Below, piece by piece: positions 47,985 through 57,422 of a DNA stretch of 64,000 nucleotides. Below the pieces are notes generated by a model. It saw only the letters and a program-made list of their open reading frames with translations, searched no databases and was not told where the DNA came from. The DNA is from Pirellula staleyi DSM 6068 (lineage in GTDB: Bacteria > Planctomycetota > Planctomycetia > Pirellulales > Pirellulaceae), in assembly GCF_000025185.1 (NCBI RefSeq), contig NC_013720.1, positions 4,960,001-5,024,000 on the forward strand, written 5' to 3'. Within the stretch, counting starts at the first letter, position 1. Each line of letters begins with the position of its first letter. Made by a program: the position numbers and the translations under genes.

Positions 47985-50900
47985 TTGGTTTTCTTACCGA
48001 GTGGGTTGAGCAGCGTACTGGTGTGAAGAAGCTGCTGCACGAAGCGCTCTACGAAAATATCCCGAGCGGTGCGCGCTGGCGCTATATCACCGGCAGCATG
48101 CTGGTCTTTGCGTTCAGCGTGCAAGCGATCACCGGCATTTTCCTCTGGATGGCCTACAGCCCGAGTAGCCAAACGGCCTACGAGAGCGTGTACTACATAC
48201 AGCACGAAATGACCGGCGGTTGGCTCGTACGCGGCATCCATCATTTCATGGCGCAGGCGATGGTGGTGGTGCTGGCCTTGCACCTGCTGCAAGTGATTGT
48301 CGACGGAGCCTATCGCGCGCCGCGCGAAGTGAACTACTGGCTCGGACTCGTGCTGATGCAATTGGTGATGGGACTCGGTCTCACCGGCTACTTGCTCCCC
48401 TGGGATCAAAAGGGGTACTGGGCCACGAACGTCGCCACGAACTTAATGACGCTCGTTCCCTTTGCTGGCAAGGAAATTCAGCAAATCGCGCTCGGCGGCA
48501 GCGAGTATGGGCACCATACACTCACTCGCTTTTTTGCGATGCACACCGGCGTGTTGCCCGCAGCCCTGATCGGCTTTCTCGGACTGCATATTGCCGTGTT
48601 CCGCAAACATGGCATTACGGCAAAAATCACTCCCGGCCGTCCCGATCAATACTTCTGGCCGCATCAAGTCCTGATGGATGCCATCGGTTGCCTCGCGCTT
48701 CTCGGAATCGTGCTGCTGTGCGTGATTCACTTCGATGTGCAGGGACTCATTGCCGGCGATCTGCCGCGCGAACATCGTGGCGCGGAACTTGGTGCACCTG
48801 CTGATCCTGGCGAACAGTTCGCAGCTGCTCGTCCTGAATGGTACTACCTGTTCCTCTTTCAGCTTCTCAAGTATTTCCACGGCACCCAGGAAATCATCGG
48901 CGCGATCTACATCCCCGGCGCGGTGATGACCATCCTGGCGCTCGCGCCGATCATCGGTCGCTCGTCGCTCGGACATCGCTTCAACATCGTCTTCATTTTG
49001 CTCCTCTTGGTAGGGGCTGGTGGCCTGACGATTGTGGCGCTGCGCGAAGATGCTGCGAACCCTGATTTCCAGATCGCCAAAAAGCTAGCCCATCGCGATG
49101 CCGAGCGGACTTATGAACTGATCAACCGCCGCGAAGTGCTCCCCGATGGCAAGCTCAGCGAAGCTCGCTTGATTCCGAAAGAAGGGGCCGTTTATCTCCT
49201 CCGGAACGATCCCCTCACACGTGGCCCGCGGCTGTTTGCTCAGCACTGCGCCAGCTGTCACGACTACCGCAAACCCGACGGCACTGTTCCTGCAGCAACG
49301 GCCTTCACGCCGCCAAACGATGCAGCGACACTTGTCAGTCTTTTGGCCGATGAACCTGCTCCGACCCAAGAGAAACCAGCGGACGAGAAATCGTCGAGTA
49401 AGCCTTCGGCAAGTGAAGCGGCTCCAGACGACCATGCCCACGCGCACAACGATCATGCTGAACTCGAACCGACCAGCTTTAACCTGCTGCAGTCGCCCCA
49501 AGTGACGCCAGACGGAAAAGTTGTCCGCGATGCTGAAGGGAAGGTTGTTTACGCCCAGGGAGCCTTCGGTGGACCGAACCTGTATGGCTTCGGCTCGCGT
49601 GATTGGGTTCGAGGAATCCTTGATCCCCAAAAGATCACTGCGATTAGCTATGGCGAGCCGAAACCGGCCAAAGACCCGAAGGTTGCTGCCGACAGCGACA
49701 ATCCTGAAAACCATAAGCGGCCGGTCTACGCCGACTACTTTGGCAACACCAATCACGTCGAAGGTCGGATGGTGAAGTGGGTGCAGTCGCATGCGAAAGA
49801 GCTTGCCGACGATCCCGCCAAAACCGACGACGATCTCGATGCTATTGTCGCCGCACTCTCGGCGCAGGCGGGACTCCGCGCTCAGCAGGAACTCGAAACG
49901 AGTGATGCCCAGCAGCAGTTGATCGGCCGTGGTGTCACGCTGATCGAAAAGCATTGCACCAACGAATGTCACCGTTTTGGCGACAGCGGACAGCTCGGAC
50001 TTGCCCCCGATCTGACAGGCTGGGGCTCGTACGAATGGATGATGGGGCTCATTAGCGATCCGACTGACGAGCGGTTCTATCGTCGCGAAAACGATCGGAT
50101 GCCCTCGTTTGCCAAGGACCTCGAACATCCAGCCACGCACAATGTGAGCCTGCGTGAACTCTCGCTCATCGTTGACTGGATTCGTGGCGACTATTACCAA
50201 GCCAGCGACGAGAAGCCTGTCCTTCCTCACTCGGAGGATCGAGCTCGCGAGTTGACGCTGCTTGCTCGCGCAACCCCTGTCAGTTCTGCCAGCGTGATTG
50301 GCGCCCAGCCGCGCACGCTGACACAAAAGGCTGAGCAGATTTTTGCGACCAACTGCGCTTCGTGCCACAGTCACACCGATGCGACAGGAGTCGGCATAGC
50401 TGCCAAAAAACCATCGGCCCCGAATCTGTACGGCATTGCCTCGCGCAGGTGGCTCGCAGGTATTCTCGATCCGAAGCAGGTCGATGGTCCGAAATATTTT
50501 GGCAATACAATGCACTTCGAAGATGACATGGTTGGCTTTGTGAAAGACAACTTGTCGAACCTCGATGATGCGAAGAAAAAAGATCTCGAGGCGCTGATCG
50601 CTGCCCTGTCGGCCGAGGCCAAGCTGCCGGCTCAAGCAGAAGCTGATGCCGCTGCCGCAAGCGACGGCACAATCGAGAAGGGCAAGACAGTCCTCACAAC
50701 GTCGTGGGCCAGTTCGTCGTGCGTCGATTGCCATAAGTTTGGCGACGATGGCGACCTCGGCAGTGCCCCCGATCTCACCGGCTATGGCAGCCTCGAGTGG
50801 CTCGAGCAGATGATTGCTAATCCGGAGCACGAGCGGCTGTATGTCGACAACAACGATCGAATGCCCAAGTTCGGCGTGGGTGGACCAGGAGCGAAGCAAT

Positions 50901-50989
50901 CGATTCTGGCCGACGAAGAGATCACGCTTCTGGCGCGCTGGCTACGAGGCGAAAAACTCGACGAACCCGCGACAGCAGCGAGCAAATAG
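47981..50989 (+). CDS. Cytochrome b fused to four c-type haem modules
   Basis: The product has 1,002 residues from ATG 47981. Residues 1-380 are a complete cytochrome b: haem ligands H-x13-H in 'GIHHFMAQAMVVVLALH' and H-x14-H in 'AMHTGVLPAALIGFLGLH', the latter spacing typical of b6-type proteins, plus the quinol-site 'PEWY'. Haem c sites follow at C423-x2-C426-H427, C659-x3-C663-H664, C792-x2-C795-H796 and C914-x2-C917-H918. Modules 1-2 and 3-4 look like a duplicated pair; the even modules share 'APDLTG(W/Y)GS(Y/L)EW' and 'NDRMP', the odd ones share 'PNLYG' and 'YFGNT'. A 100-residue acidic, His/Ala/Pro-rich insert separates modules 1 and 2. It should pass electrons from quinol via Rieske and its own haems to a downstream acceptor. 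The second site has an extra residue. Confidence 0.92.
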   Translation: MIGFLTEWVEQRTGVKKLLHEALYENIPSGARWRYITGSMLVFAFSVQAITGIFLWMAYSPSSQTAYESVYYIQHEMTGGWLVRGIHHFMAQAMVVVLALHLLQVIVDGAYRAPREVNYWLGLVLMQLVMGLGLTGYLLPWDQKGYWATNVATNLMTLVPFAGKEIQQIALGGSEYGHHTLTRFFAMHTGVLPAALIGFLGLHIAVFRKHGITAKITPGRPDQYFWPHQVLMDAIGCLALLGIVLLCVIHFDVQGLIAGDLPREHRGAELGAPADPGEQFAAARPEWYYLFLFQLLKYFHGTQEIIGAIYIPGAVMTILALAPIIGRSSLGHRFNIVFILLLLVGAGGLTIVALREDAANPDFQIAKKLAHRDAERTYELINRREVLPDGKLSEARLIPKEGAVYLLRNDPLTRGPRLFAQHCASCHDYRKPDGTVPAATAFTPPNDAATLVSLLADEPAPTQEKPADEKSSSKPSASEAAPDDHAHAHNDHAELEPTSFNLLQSPQVTPDGKVVRDAEGKVVYAQGAFGGPNLYGFGSRDWVRGILDPQKITAISYGEPKPAKDPKVAADSDNPENHKRPVYADYFGNTNHVEGRMVKWVQSHAKELADDPAKTDDDLDAIVAALSAQAGLRAQQELETSDAQQQLIGRGVTLIEKHCTNECHRFGDSGQLGLAPDLTGWGSYEWMMGLISDPTDERFYRRENDRMPSFAKDLEHPATHNVSLRELSLIVDWIRGDYYQASDEKPVLPHSEDRARELTLLARATPVSSASVIGAQPRTLTQKAEQIFATNCASCHSHTDATGVGIAAKKPSAPNLYGIASRRWLAGILDPKQVDGPKYFGNTMHFEDDMVGFVKDNLSNLDDAKKKDLEALIAALSAEAKLPAQAEADAAAASDGTIEKGKTVLTTSWASSSCVDCHKFGDDGDLGSAPDLTGYGSLEWLEQMIANPEHERLYVDNNDRMPKFGVGGPGAKQSILADEEITLLARWLRGEKLDEPATAASK

Positions 50990-51026
50990 CTCGCGTGAAC
51001 ACTGATTCTTGGATTTGACAATTCTC

Positions 51027-51071
51027 AGGCTCTTGCCGCTGGCCTTTTTCGCCTCGGCAAGAGCCTTTTTC
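51027..51071 (+). terminator. Intrinsic terminator of the cytochrome operon
   Basis: AGGCTCTTGCCG (51027-51038) pairs perfectly with CGGCAAGAGCCT (51055-51066), followed by TTTTTC. It lies 38 bases after the cytochrome stop. Confidence 0.88.
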
Positions 51072-51287
51072 ATGCGCACCGTCTGCTTGCATCCTGCCAT
51101 GCTAGCGACCCGTAGCGAATCGAGACGTACGACCGGCAGAATCAGTACAGATTGCCGCGCTCGAGCGCCGATGGAAGGATTATGCGAGGTCATGGTTCGC
51201 TGCATGCTAGCGGCACGAGCCGCTAGCGTTAAAGCGGCAATCGATCTTGCACCACTTTTCCTTTCGCCTTTCGCGAGGCTGTGCGGC

Positions 51288-52064
51288 ATGACTTCTCCAG
51301 TGCGATCGCAGGTTCGACCTGCCGTGTCCCCGATGGGGCACGACATCGCCGAGTCGCGCGCCGACACAGCGAATGAATCGCCATCGCGAACATCGCACCA
51401 GATGCCCGAGCCGCTGTCGTTTGAGGCAGCGCTCGATCGGCTGGTCTCCCTGACCGAGCAATACGATCTCGCCGAACTCGATACCAAAATCGAAGCGGAT
51501 CTGCGCGATGCCGAGCGGATGCTGGCGCGGCTCGGTGGAGCCTCGACTTCACTGCTGCAAACTCCCTCGAACCGAGCTACTCGTGAAACGGCCCAGCATG
51601 GCGCGGTAAACAAAGCAGGCGACTGGCAGGCTGCTCATCATGAGCTCGCGGATGAATCAGCAGAGAGAAGCTCGAACTTTGGTGCCACATTGGCGATTGG
51701 CCTCGGACTGATGCTGTTTGTTTGTGGCGGGGCACTGCTCGCCATCAGCATGATTCAGAAGCGGAACGAACTTTGGTCGATCGGACTGCCGCTGGTGGTG
51801 TTGGGTCAGGCCGGATTGATCGCCGGTCTGCTGCTGCAACTCGACTGGCTGCGTCATAGCTCTAAGAAGACGCATGCCGCTTTGGAAGCGATGGACTCGC
51901 ATCTGAAGCGTCTCGAGGAAACGACCGGCCGCATCACGACGACACATAGCGGCCCGGCGCAAAACTTCTATTCGCACTACGCCCAAGGCGCGAGCCCTCA
52001 CGTGCTGCTCGCCGATCTCAAGGGGCAACTCGATCTGCTGGCTCAGCAGATGCACGAGAAGTAG
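51288..52064 (+). CDS. Membrane protein with two central helices, unknown function
   Basis: The product has 258 residues from ATG 51288 (GAGG 9 bases upstream). The frame is open back to 51009, but that stretch crosses the preceding terminator and looks non-coding. The N-terminal 120 residues are polar and partly helical. Two hydrophobic segments (near residues 132-155 and 165-185) follow. A C-terminal coiled-coil-like part and a short 'VLLADLKGQLDLLAQQMHEK' helix close the protein. I do not recognise a family; a role in envelope organisation is possible. Confidence 0.6.
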   Translation: MTSPVRSQVRPAVSPMGHDIAESRADTANESPSRTSHQMPEPLSFEAALDRLVSLTEQYDLAELDTKIEADLRDAERMLARLGGASTSLLQTPSNRATRETAQHGAVNKAGDWQAAHHELADESAERSSNFGATLAIGLGLMLFVCGGALLAISMIQKRNELWSIGLPLVVLGQAGLIAGLLLQLDWLRHSSKKTHAALEAMDSHLKRLEETTGRITTTHSGPAQNFYSHYAQGASPHVLLADLKGQLDLLAQQMHEK

Positions 52065-52142
52065 ACCGCTTATTTGGCGGTTCTTGCGAAGCCTCGGTCG
52101 ATCGCCCAAGCTTCGACGATACTCTCCGAGAGATTGAGCGCA

Positions 52143-52182
52143 TAAAAAACGCGATGAAGCAGTCGAAAACCGCTTCATCGCG
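52143..52182 (-). terminator. Intrinsic terminator of the TPR-protein gene
   Basis: On the minus strand a perfect 11-bp stem CGCGATGAAGC/GCTTCATCGCG (52182-52172 with 52160-52150) is followed by TTTTTTATG. It begins about 40 bases after the stop codon. Confidence 0.88.
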
Positions 52183-52223
52183 ATAGTGAATCAGGGCTCG
52201 TCAGCCGCCTGCTGCAAGCTGCG

Positions 52224-53270
52224 TTAGATCTCAAGTTCAGCTGCCACAGGAATTACGTCCTTAGCATCTGCGGCGGGCTTCTTCGCGGGGAGAAAAGCGG
52301 CCAGATGCTTGGCATCGCCATCGGCCAGCTTGGCAGCAGCGGTGAAGAACGGAGCAGCGCGATCGGCTTGTCCTTGGTACTTCAGCGTGACCCCGAGCAG
52401 GAACAGCGAGTCGCTGTTAGCGCCGTCGACGAGAGCCACCGCAGCGAGTGATTCGAGATGCGAATCGCGTGCGACCGTGGCACCACCGTAGAGCTTGTTG
52501 AGGTCGAAACCTTCGCGAGCCACTCCCGCTGGCGATAGGGCAATCGCGCGACGAAAGTTCTCGGCAGCTTCGGGGTAGCGATTGCTGGCCACATAGGCAT
52601 GGCCCAGTCGCCAGAATGCTTCAGCCTGGTCGGGAGCAGCTTCGCCAGCCAGCTTGTAGCGCTGAGCAGCCGAGTGATACTTCTGTTCCTTGAAAAGAAC
52701 ATCGCCTTGGGCCAACCACTGATCGGCGCGGGCCAATTGCGTGGCGTTGGAAGGTCGCACGGTGGAGGGATCGAACGGTTTCTTAGCCACGAGTGGTGGC
52801 ATCACAATCTTCGGACTCACAACCACCGCTGGAGTCACAGGGCGACTAGTTCCGAGAAAACGCTCGACCGCTTGTGGGCCAAAGGCATTCTCGGCGGGCT
52901 CGAAGGTGCTACCAAAAACACCGTACGTGGCAGCAGGATAGTAGTAGCTGTTGTAGCGATAGCTGGAATAGCCATACGACAGACAGGGGTCGTAGCAGCG
53001 AACCGGTGGACAGATTGGAACCGACCAGCAGTAGTTCACCGGACGACAGTAGGTGATCGGTCGGCAATAGGTGCGAATGGGGGCACAGCCGATCGAGAAG
53101 CTGAAGTTATTGCATCCCCAACCGCCGCCCCAACCACCGTAGCCGACGCCACGATAGCCATACCCACAGTGACGTGGGTGTCCTGCCTCGGCAGAGACGG
53201 GTGCAAGAGCCACGGCCAAGGCAATCGCCAAGCTCGCAATAAGAAACTTCGAAACAGTGCGCCAATGCAT
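52224..53270 (-). CDS. Exported TPR protein with Tyr/Cys/Gly-rich N-terminal region
   Basis: The product has 348 residues from ATG 53270, which lies 8 bases after GGAGG. A signal peptide ends near 'VSAEAG'. Residues about 30-120 are rich in Gly, Tyr, Cys and Pro, with repeated 'YCRP' and 'SYGYSSYRYNSYYY' patterns, suggesting a disulfide-linked or cell-wall-associated segment. Residues about 175-330 contain three TPR-like units, for example 'ADQWLAQGDVLFKEQKYHSAAQRYKLA' and 'AEAFWRLGHAYVASNRYPEAAENFRRA'. TPR arrays bind other proteins. The gene ends at a strong terminator and is convergent with the preceding membrane-protein gene. Confidence 0.82.
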   Translation of the reverse strand: MHWRTVSKFLIASLAIALAVALAPVSAEAGHPRHCGYGYRGVGYGGWGGGWGCNNFSFSIGCAPIRTYCRPITYCRPVNYCWSVPICPPVRCYDPCLSYGYSSYRYNSYYYPAATYGVFGSTFEPAENAFGPQAVERFLGTSRPVTPAVVVSPKIVMPPLVAKKPFDPSTVRPSNATQLARADQWLAQGDVLFKEQKYHSAAQRYKLAGEAAPDQAEAFWRLGHAYVASNRYPEAAENFRRAIALSPAGVAREGFDLNKLYGGATVARDSHLESLAAVALVDGANSDSLFLLGVTLKYQGQADRAAPFFTAAAKLADGDAKHLAAFLPAKKPAADAKDVIPVAAELEI

Positions 53271-53492
53271 CGCCCAGGCCTCCATGTTCACGGTAGGAAT
53301 GCTTGCAACCGCCGCTGTTGGAAGCGGAGTCGCTAACTTCGTGAATTATCGACCTGCGAGCTGGAAGAAGCAAGCCGAAAGCGATCGGTATCGGTCGCGC
53401 CAGCAGCTAGCCTCAGCGGAACTAGCTGACTGGTAGAAAGTTAGGCTGCGGTCGGAAACGCAAATACGCGTCCCCGATTCAAATCCAGGAAA

Positions 53493-56400
53493 CTAGCGAC
53501 CTCGGCTGCCACGTCCGCCGCCACCACCACCTGGAAATCCGCCTCCGCCGGGGAAGCCGCCACCTCCGCCGCCAGGAAATCCACCACCACCTGGAAATCC
53601 GCCCCCACGTCCGCCGCCACCACCATCTTGCATCGCACGCTGAATGTTGTTGAACATTTCCACGCGCTGACGCATTTGATCCTGGAACTGCTCGTTCTGC
53701 GGCTGGAACGATTGCTCGCCACTAGGGCGGCTGCCACTCGAGGGACGCGACGTCGTGCTGGAAGTCGAACCCGACGTGGTTTTATTCGTGGTGACCGAAC
53801 TCCCCAGCATCGAGCTAAGCGACTTCTGCAATAGATCGGGATTCGTACGTTTGATGGTAACAACGCGGACCGTTTCGTCGCTGTTGACCGTAGCGGTATC
53901 GAGTTCCTGAACGAACAGCTTCACCGCTTCGAACAAATAGTCGGGAGCTGACACGATGACCGAGTTGGTTCGTGCATCGAAGCTGACGGTCATCTTCTGC
54001 TCTTCACCTTTATTGGCATCACCGCCACCACCACGTCCACCTCGTCCGCCACCACCACCACCTCGCAAGGCGCGGATGAAGTCTTCGGGCGAAGGCTGAC
54101 GCTGTTGTCCGCCACCAGCATCACCGGAGATCACTGCGGCATAGGCCTGCTTCACAATCCCCGCGACACTTTCAGCCGACGTGTTGAACACGGGGATGAA
54201 TCGCGGAGGATTCACGGTTTGGACTGACTCGGGGCTCGCAGGTTGATCAATAACTTTAAGCAGTTGCTCGAGCGAATCGAGATCGCGTGGCGAAGCTTGA
54301 ACGACGAGCGCGTTGAGACGAGGATCGGCTGTGACCGTGATCGACCCACTGGTGGTCGACGACGTGAGTCCGCCACCACCACCGCCACCCAGAAGACCTC
54401 CGAGCAACCCGCCACCGACATCGCCGAGCATGCTCGACGCCAAATCTCCCATCAAACCACCTCCGCCACCCGCATCGCCGCCACCACCAGCACTCGCGCC
54501 ACCCATGATCTCGGTGAGCAAAGCGGCTGCGATTTCTGCTTTGGCATACTTGAGGTAGTAGACGTTGAATTCCGTGCCGGTGGTCGCCGTGGTATCGGCA
54601 ATCGTTTGCAGCAGTTGTTCGAAATCATCGAGCGCGTCGAGATCTTCCGAAGCGATCATCACCCCACCAGGTCCCACTGTCACCACAATCTCCGAACCCT
54701 TCTTGGGATCGACGAGCGTGGTGGTTGTGGTGCCAGGAGCCGCTGGAGTCGCAGGCGCACCTGCTGCAGGAGCTGGCACCGTTGTCGCAGGAGCTGGTTG
54801 AGCTGCTGGCTGAGCGAGCGAGGCTGCTGGAGCAGCAGGAGCTGCCGAAGAACCCTCTGGCAGAGGTTGATAGACGAAGTAGTCGCCCGAGCGAGCTCGC
54901 GCAGCCTCCGTGGGCTCAAGAGTGGGTGGAGCAGGCTCCACCTCAGGCTGAGTCTCGGTCGGCTGTGACTGTGGCGGAGCTGGCTGCGGCGCGGGCCGAG
55001 TGGGAGCTGGCAGTGGCACAGCAGGGCGCACTGGAGCAGGTGCCGAGGGAACGGCTCTTGGTGGTGCAATGTCCCGCGGCGTGTACTGCTGAAAATAGCT
55101 TTCCAGCTGCATCAGTGGATCGAGGTCGGCACCGGGCATTTCACCCTGATAGCCCCCTTGTGGGATGCCTGTTGGTGGAGCTGTGCCGTTCTGCAATTCA
55201 GTCTGCGTCACGACGCGAATCTTGTTCTGATGCATCGTGGGCCAAACCGTTTGCAATTGGTCGAGAGCATTGCGGGCAGCGCGTCCGGTAATCGAAAGGA
55301 CACGCACGTTGCTCCGCTCCGTCAGATCGTCTTCGAGCAGCGTATCGCCGAGTTCGCCCATCTTTGTCAGCAGATCGCGAATTTGGGTCACTTGTCCCGT
55401 CGTGCCGCGAATCATGAGTTGCATGTTCACCGGATCGGCGTCGACCTTCGGACCAGCGTTGCCCGATTTTTCGTCTCCACCGAACAGCTTATTGATGGCG
55501 AGCACTGCAGCGGCTGGATCGACTTTTCGGAGCTGAATCACGTCGATCTGTGTACCATCTTTTTGCAGCTGTTCGAGCGTTGCGCGAATCGTCGCATGTT
55601 CCGATGGTTTAGCGAGCGCGACTAGATTGCCGGTCTTGGGATCGGTCGTCAAACGGACATCAGGCAAACCAGCGAGCAGGGTCGACATCACTTGCAGAAC
55701 AGCCGTTGGATCGGCTTGCGTCACACTGTAAACCTCGAGCTGAGGTTGCTCAGCAGGCGAGCCACTTTCGCCCAACGATTCCGCAGGGACATCGATCAGC
55801 TGAACAATCTCGTCGACCTTGGCAATCCGATCGGCCTTGCCAGTGACGAAAATCCGTCCGCCGAGTTCATCGACTCCGAGACGAATCGCCCCATCGGGAG
55901 TAGCCAGCGTGTTCTCCGGAATGCCGAGCAGTTGGCGGGCGAGCTGCAAAAACTCGAGTGGGCTGGCGTGCTTCAGTTTCACGACCACCACTTTCTCGTC
56001 CTTCGGAATCGTGGGGTTCTCGATGGCATCGAGAACTTTCTGAATCACACGCAGTTTGCCTGCCGTCTCGGTCACATAAATTTGCTTCGCCTTCGAGAGG
56101 AGCACAATCGAACCTTGTGGTCCCAGGAGCTTGCGAACCTCGGCATCGGCCTCTTCACTCGTAAGCTTGTTGAGCTGGAACAAGCAGCTGACAAGTTCGA
56201 ACGATCCCTTCGACTCGAGGTCCTCGAGTGTGACTTGCGGAACCCAGCTAGGTGGAATTCCATCTTCCAAGTTCACCAGCAGCAGCATCCGTTCGCGACG
56301 AATGAGCGTATAGCCTTTGGTCAGCAGCACGCTGTTGATCAGGTCGATTGCTTCGGCTGGTGTATAGCTCTTCGTGTCGCTGTAGTTGAAAGTCCCTTGG

Positions 56401-57422
56401 GGAGGAGCTTCCATCGTTAGCGAAAGATCGGCCTGCGAAGCAAACCAATCGAGCACATCCTTCCAAGGGGCATAGCGGAAATTGAATCGCAGTTTTCCAT
56501 CGCCAGCCACTTTCAGTGGCGCAGCTGGTGTTGTGGCAGGGGTAGCAGCTGGACCGACTGAGGGAACCGCAGGACTAGTTCCCGGAACAGTTGCTACGGG
56601 AGCACCTTCGGCAGCAGGAACCGCTGGCATTGGTGCACCGGGGCTCGGCATCGGAGCCACGGGAGCGGTACCCGCGACCGGCAAACCATCGGGACCAACG
56701 CTTGGCATGGGAACCGTCGGCATCGGATCTCCTGGCATGGGTGCGACTGGCATAGGAGTCCCCGCCGTCGGTTCGCCAGCGACTGGTGCGGGAGCGGCAG
56801 GGTCGACAGCAGCAGCGGGGTCCGCTGGTGGGCCGGAAATGATCCCGGCCATCGTGTCCCAGGTCGCCTTTTGTTCGGGAGTGAGGACAGTCGCCAACTT
56901 ACGTTCATAAAACAGCTTGGAGAATCGGCGCGTCGTTTCGCTGGCTTGGGTGTTGGCGTTGGTTAGTTCGGCCAGATATTTGGTCACATCAGCCCGCTGC
57001 GCTTCGGTGAGAGCCAGTTTCGTAGCTACCTCGTCTTCGGCCAGCGATGCCAAACCCGCTTTGGCAATGCGAATCTGGGCCAGTCGGGCCCGTTGTTCTT
57101 CGCTAAGTACTGCCAGGCCAAGCTTTTCTGACTCGGCTGCGAACACGGCCAACTTCGCCGAACGGTCGGCGGGAGTGACATCCTTCAGCGAAAGAGCCAG
57201 CTCGAGAGCAGCCGACTCTCGCGCGTCGATCACATCGATCAACTTAAGCCGAGTTTCTTCCGTAAGCTTAAGCTGCGCTGAGACTTCGGGCTCAATCGCT
57301 ACAGCCAAAATGCCCACAAACGCTGGATCGGCAGCCTGTAGCGCGTCGCCCGAAAATAGCGAGGCGGCCAGCAGGGTCGCAGCGGCGGTGTATTTCGAAA
57401 TCGACCAGGAAATAGATTGCAT
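53493..57422 (-). CDS. Large exported protein with repeated secretin N-domains and Gly-rich tail
   Basis: The product has 1,309 residues from ATG 57422; TTG 57437 is an alternative start. A signal peptide is followed by about 170 helical residues with four LTxxQ/Spy-like motifs ('LKLTEET', 'VLSEEQRARL', 'LALTEAQR', 'LTPEQKATWD'). A Pro/Ala/Met-rich linker (about 200-300) precedes an N0/STN-like domain from about residue 305 ('FNFRYAPWKDVLDWFASQADLSL'). Several Secretin_N (NolW) repeats follow at about 430-700, and again at about 950 to 1230. A second Pro/Ala linker and Gly-rich stretches separate them. It ends in imperfect 'GGFPGGGG' repeats. The pore-forming secretin beta-barrel domain is not visible. 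It may be a periplasmic ring or scaffold component. Confidence 0.82.
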   Translation of the reverse strand: MQSISWSISKYTAAATLLAASLFSGDALQAADPAFVGILAVAIEPEVSAQLKLTEETRLKLIDVIDARESAALELALSLKDVTPADRSAKLAVFAAESEKLGLAVLSEEQRARLAQIRIAKAGLASLAEDEVATKLALTEAQRADVTKYLAELTNANTQASETTRRFSKLFYERKLATVLTPEQKATWDTMAGIISGPPADPAAAVDPAAPAPVAGEPTAGTPMPVAPMPGDPMPTVPMPSVGPDGLPVAGTAPVAPMPSPGAPMPAVPAAEGAPVATVPGTSPAVPSVGPAATPATTPAAPLKVAGDGKLRFNFRYAPWKDVLDWFASQADLSLTMEAPPQGTFNYSDTKSYTPAEAIDLINSVLLTKGYTLIRRERMLLLVNLEDGIPPSWVPQVTLEDLESKGSFELVSCLFQLNKLTSEEADAEVRKLLGPQGSIVLLSKAKQIYVTETAGKLRVIQKVLDAIENPTIPKDEKVVVVKLKHASPLEFLQLARQLLGIPENTLATPDGAIRLGVDELGGRIFVTGKADRIAKVDEIVQLIDVPAESLGESGSPAEQPQLEVYSVTQADPTAVLQVMSTLLAGLPDVRLTTDPKTGNLVALAKPSEHATIRATLEQLQKDGTQIDVIQLRKVDPAAAVLAINKLFGGDEKSGNAGPKVDADPVNMQLMIRGTTGQVTQIRDLLTKMGELGDTLLEDDLTERSNVRVLSITGRAARNALDQLQTVWPTMHQNKIRVVTQTELQNGTAPPTGIPQGGYQGEMPGADLDPLMQLESYFQQYTPRDIAPPRAVPSAPAPVRPAVPLPAPTRPAPQPAPPQSQPTETQPEVEPAPPTLEPTEAARARSGDYFVYQPLPEGSSAAPAAPAASLAQPAAQPAPATTVPAPAAGAPATPAAPGTTTTTLVDPKKGSEIVVTVGPGGVMIASEDLDALDDFEQLLQTIADTTATTGTEFNVYYLKYAKAEIAAALLTEIMGGASAGGGGDAGGGGGLMGDLASSMLGDVGGGLLGGLLGGGGGGGLTSSTTSGSITVTADPRLNALVVQASPRDLDSLEQLLKVIDQPASPESVQTVNPPRFIPVFNTSAESVAGIVKQAYAAVISGDAGGGQQRQPSPEDFIRALRGGGGGGRGGRGGGGDANKGEEQKMTVSFDARTNSVIVSAPDYLFEAVKLFVQELDTATVNSDETVRVVTIKRTNPDLLQKSLSSMLGSSVTTNKTTSGSTSSTTSRPSSGSRPSGEQSFQPQNEQFQDQMRQRVEMFNNIQRAMQDGGGGGRGGGFPGGGGFPGGGGGGFPGGGGFPGGGGGGRGSRGR

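Noticed and set aside
49085-50899. A 604-codon minus-strand frame opposite the cytochrome fusion
   Set aside because: The plus strand has clear haem motifs; the antisense frame has none and is a shadow.
51009-51287. N-terminal extension of the membrane protein at 51288
   Set aside because: It runs through a strong terminator hairpin and has an atypical composition; the start at 51288 has a Shine-Dalgarno sequence.
53500-53640. Gly-rich repeats at the end of the secretin-N gene as a possible DNA repeat array
   Set aside because: They are imperfect coding repeats (GGFPGGGG units) within one protein, not an intergenic or CRISPR-type array.
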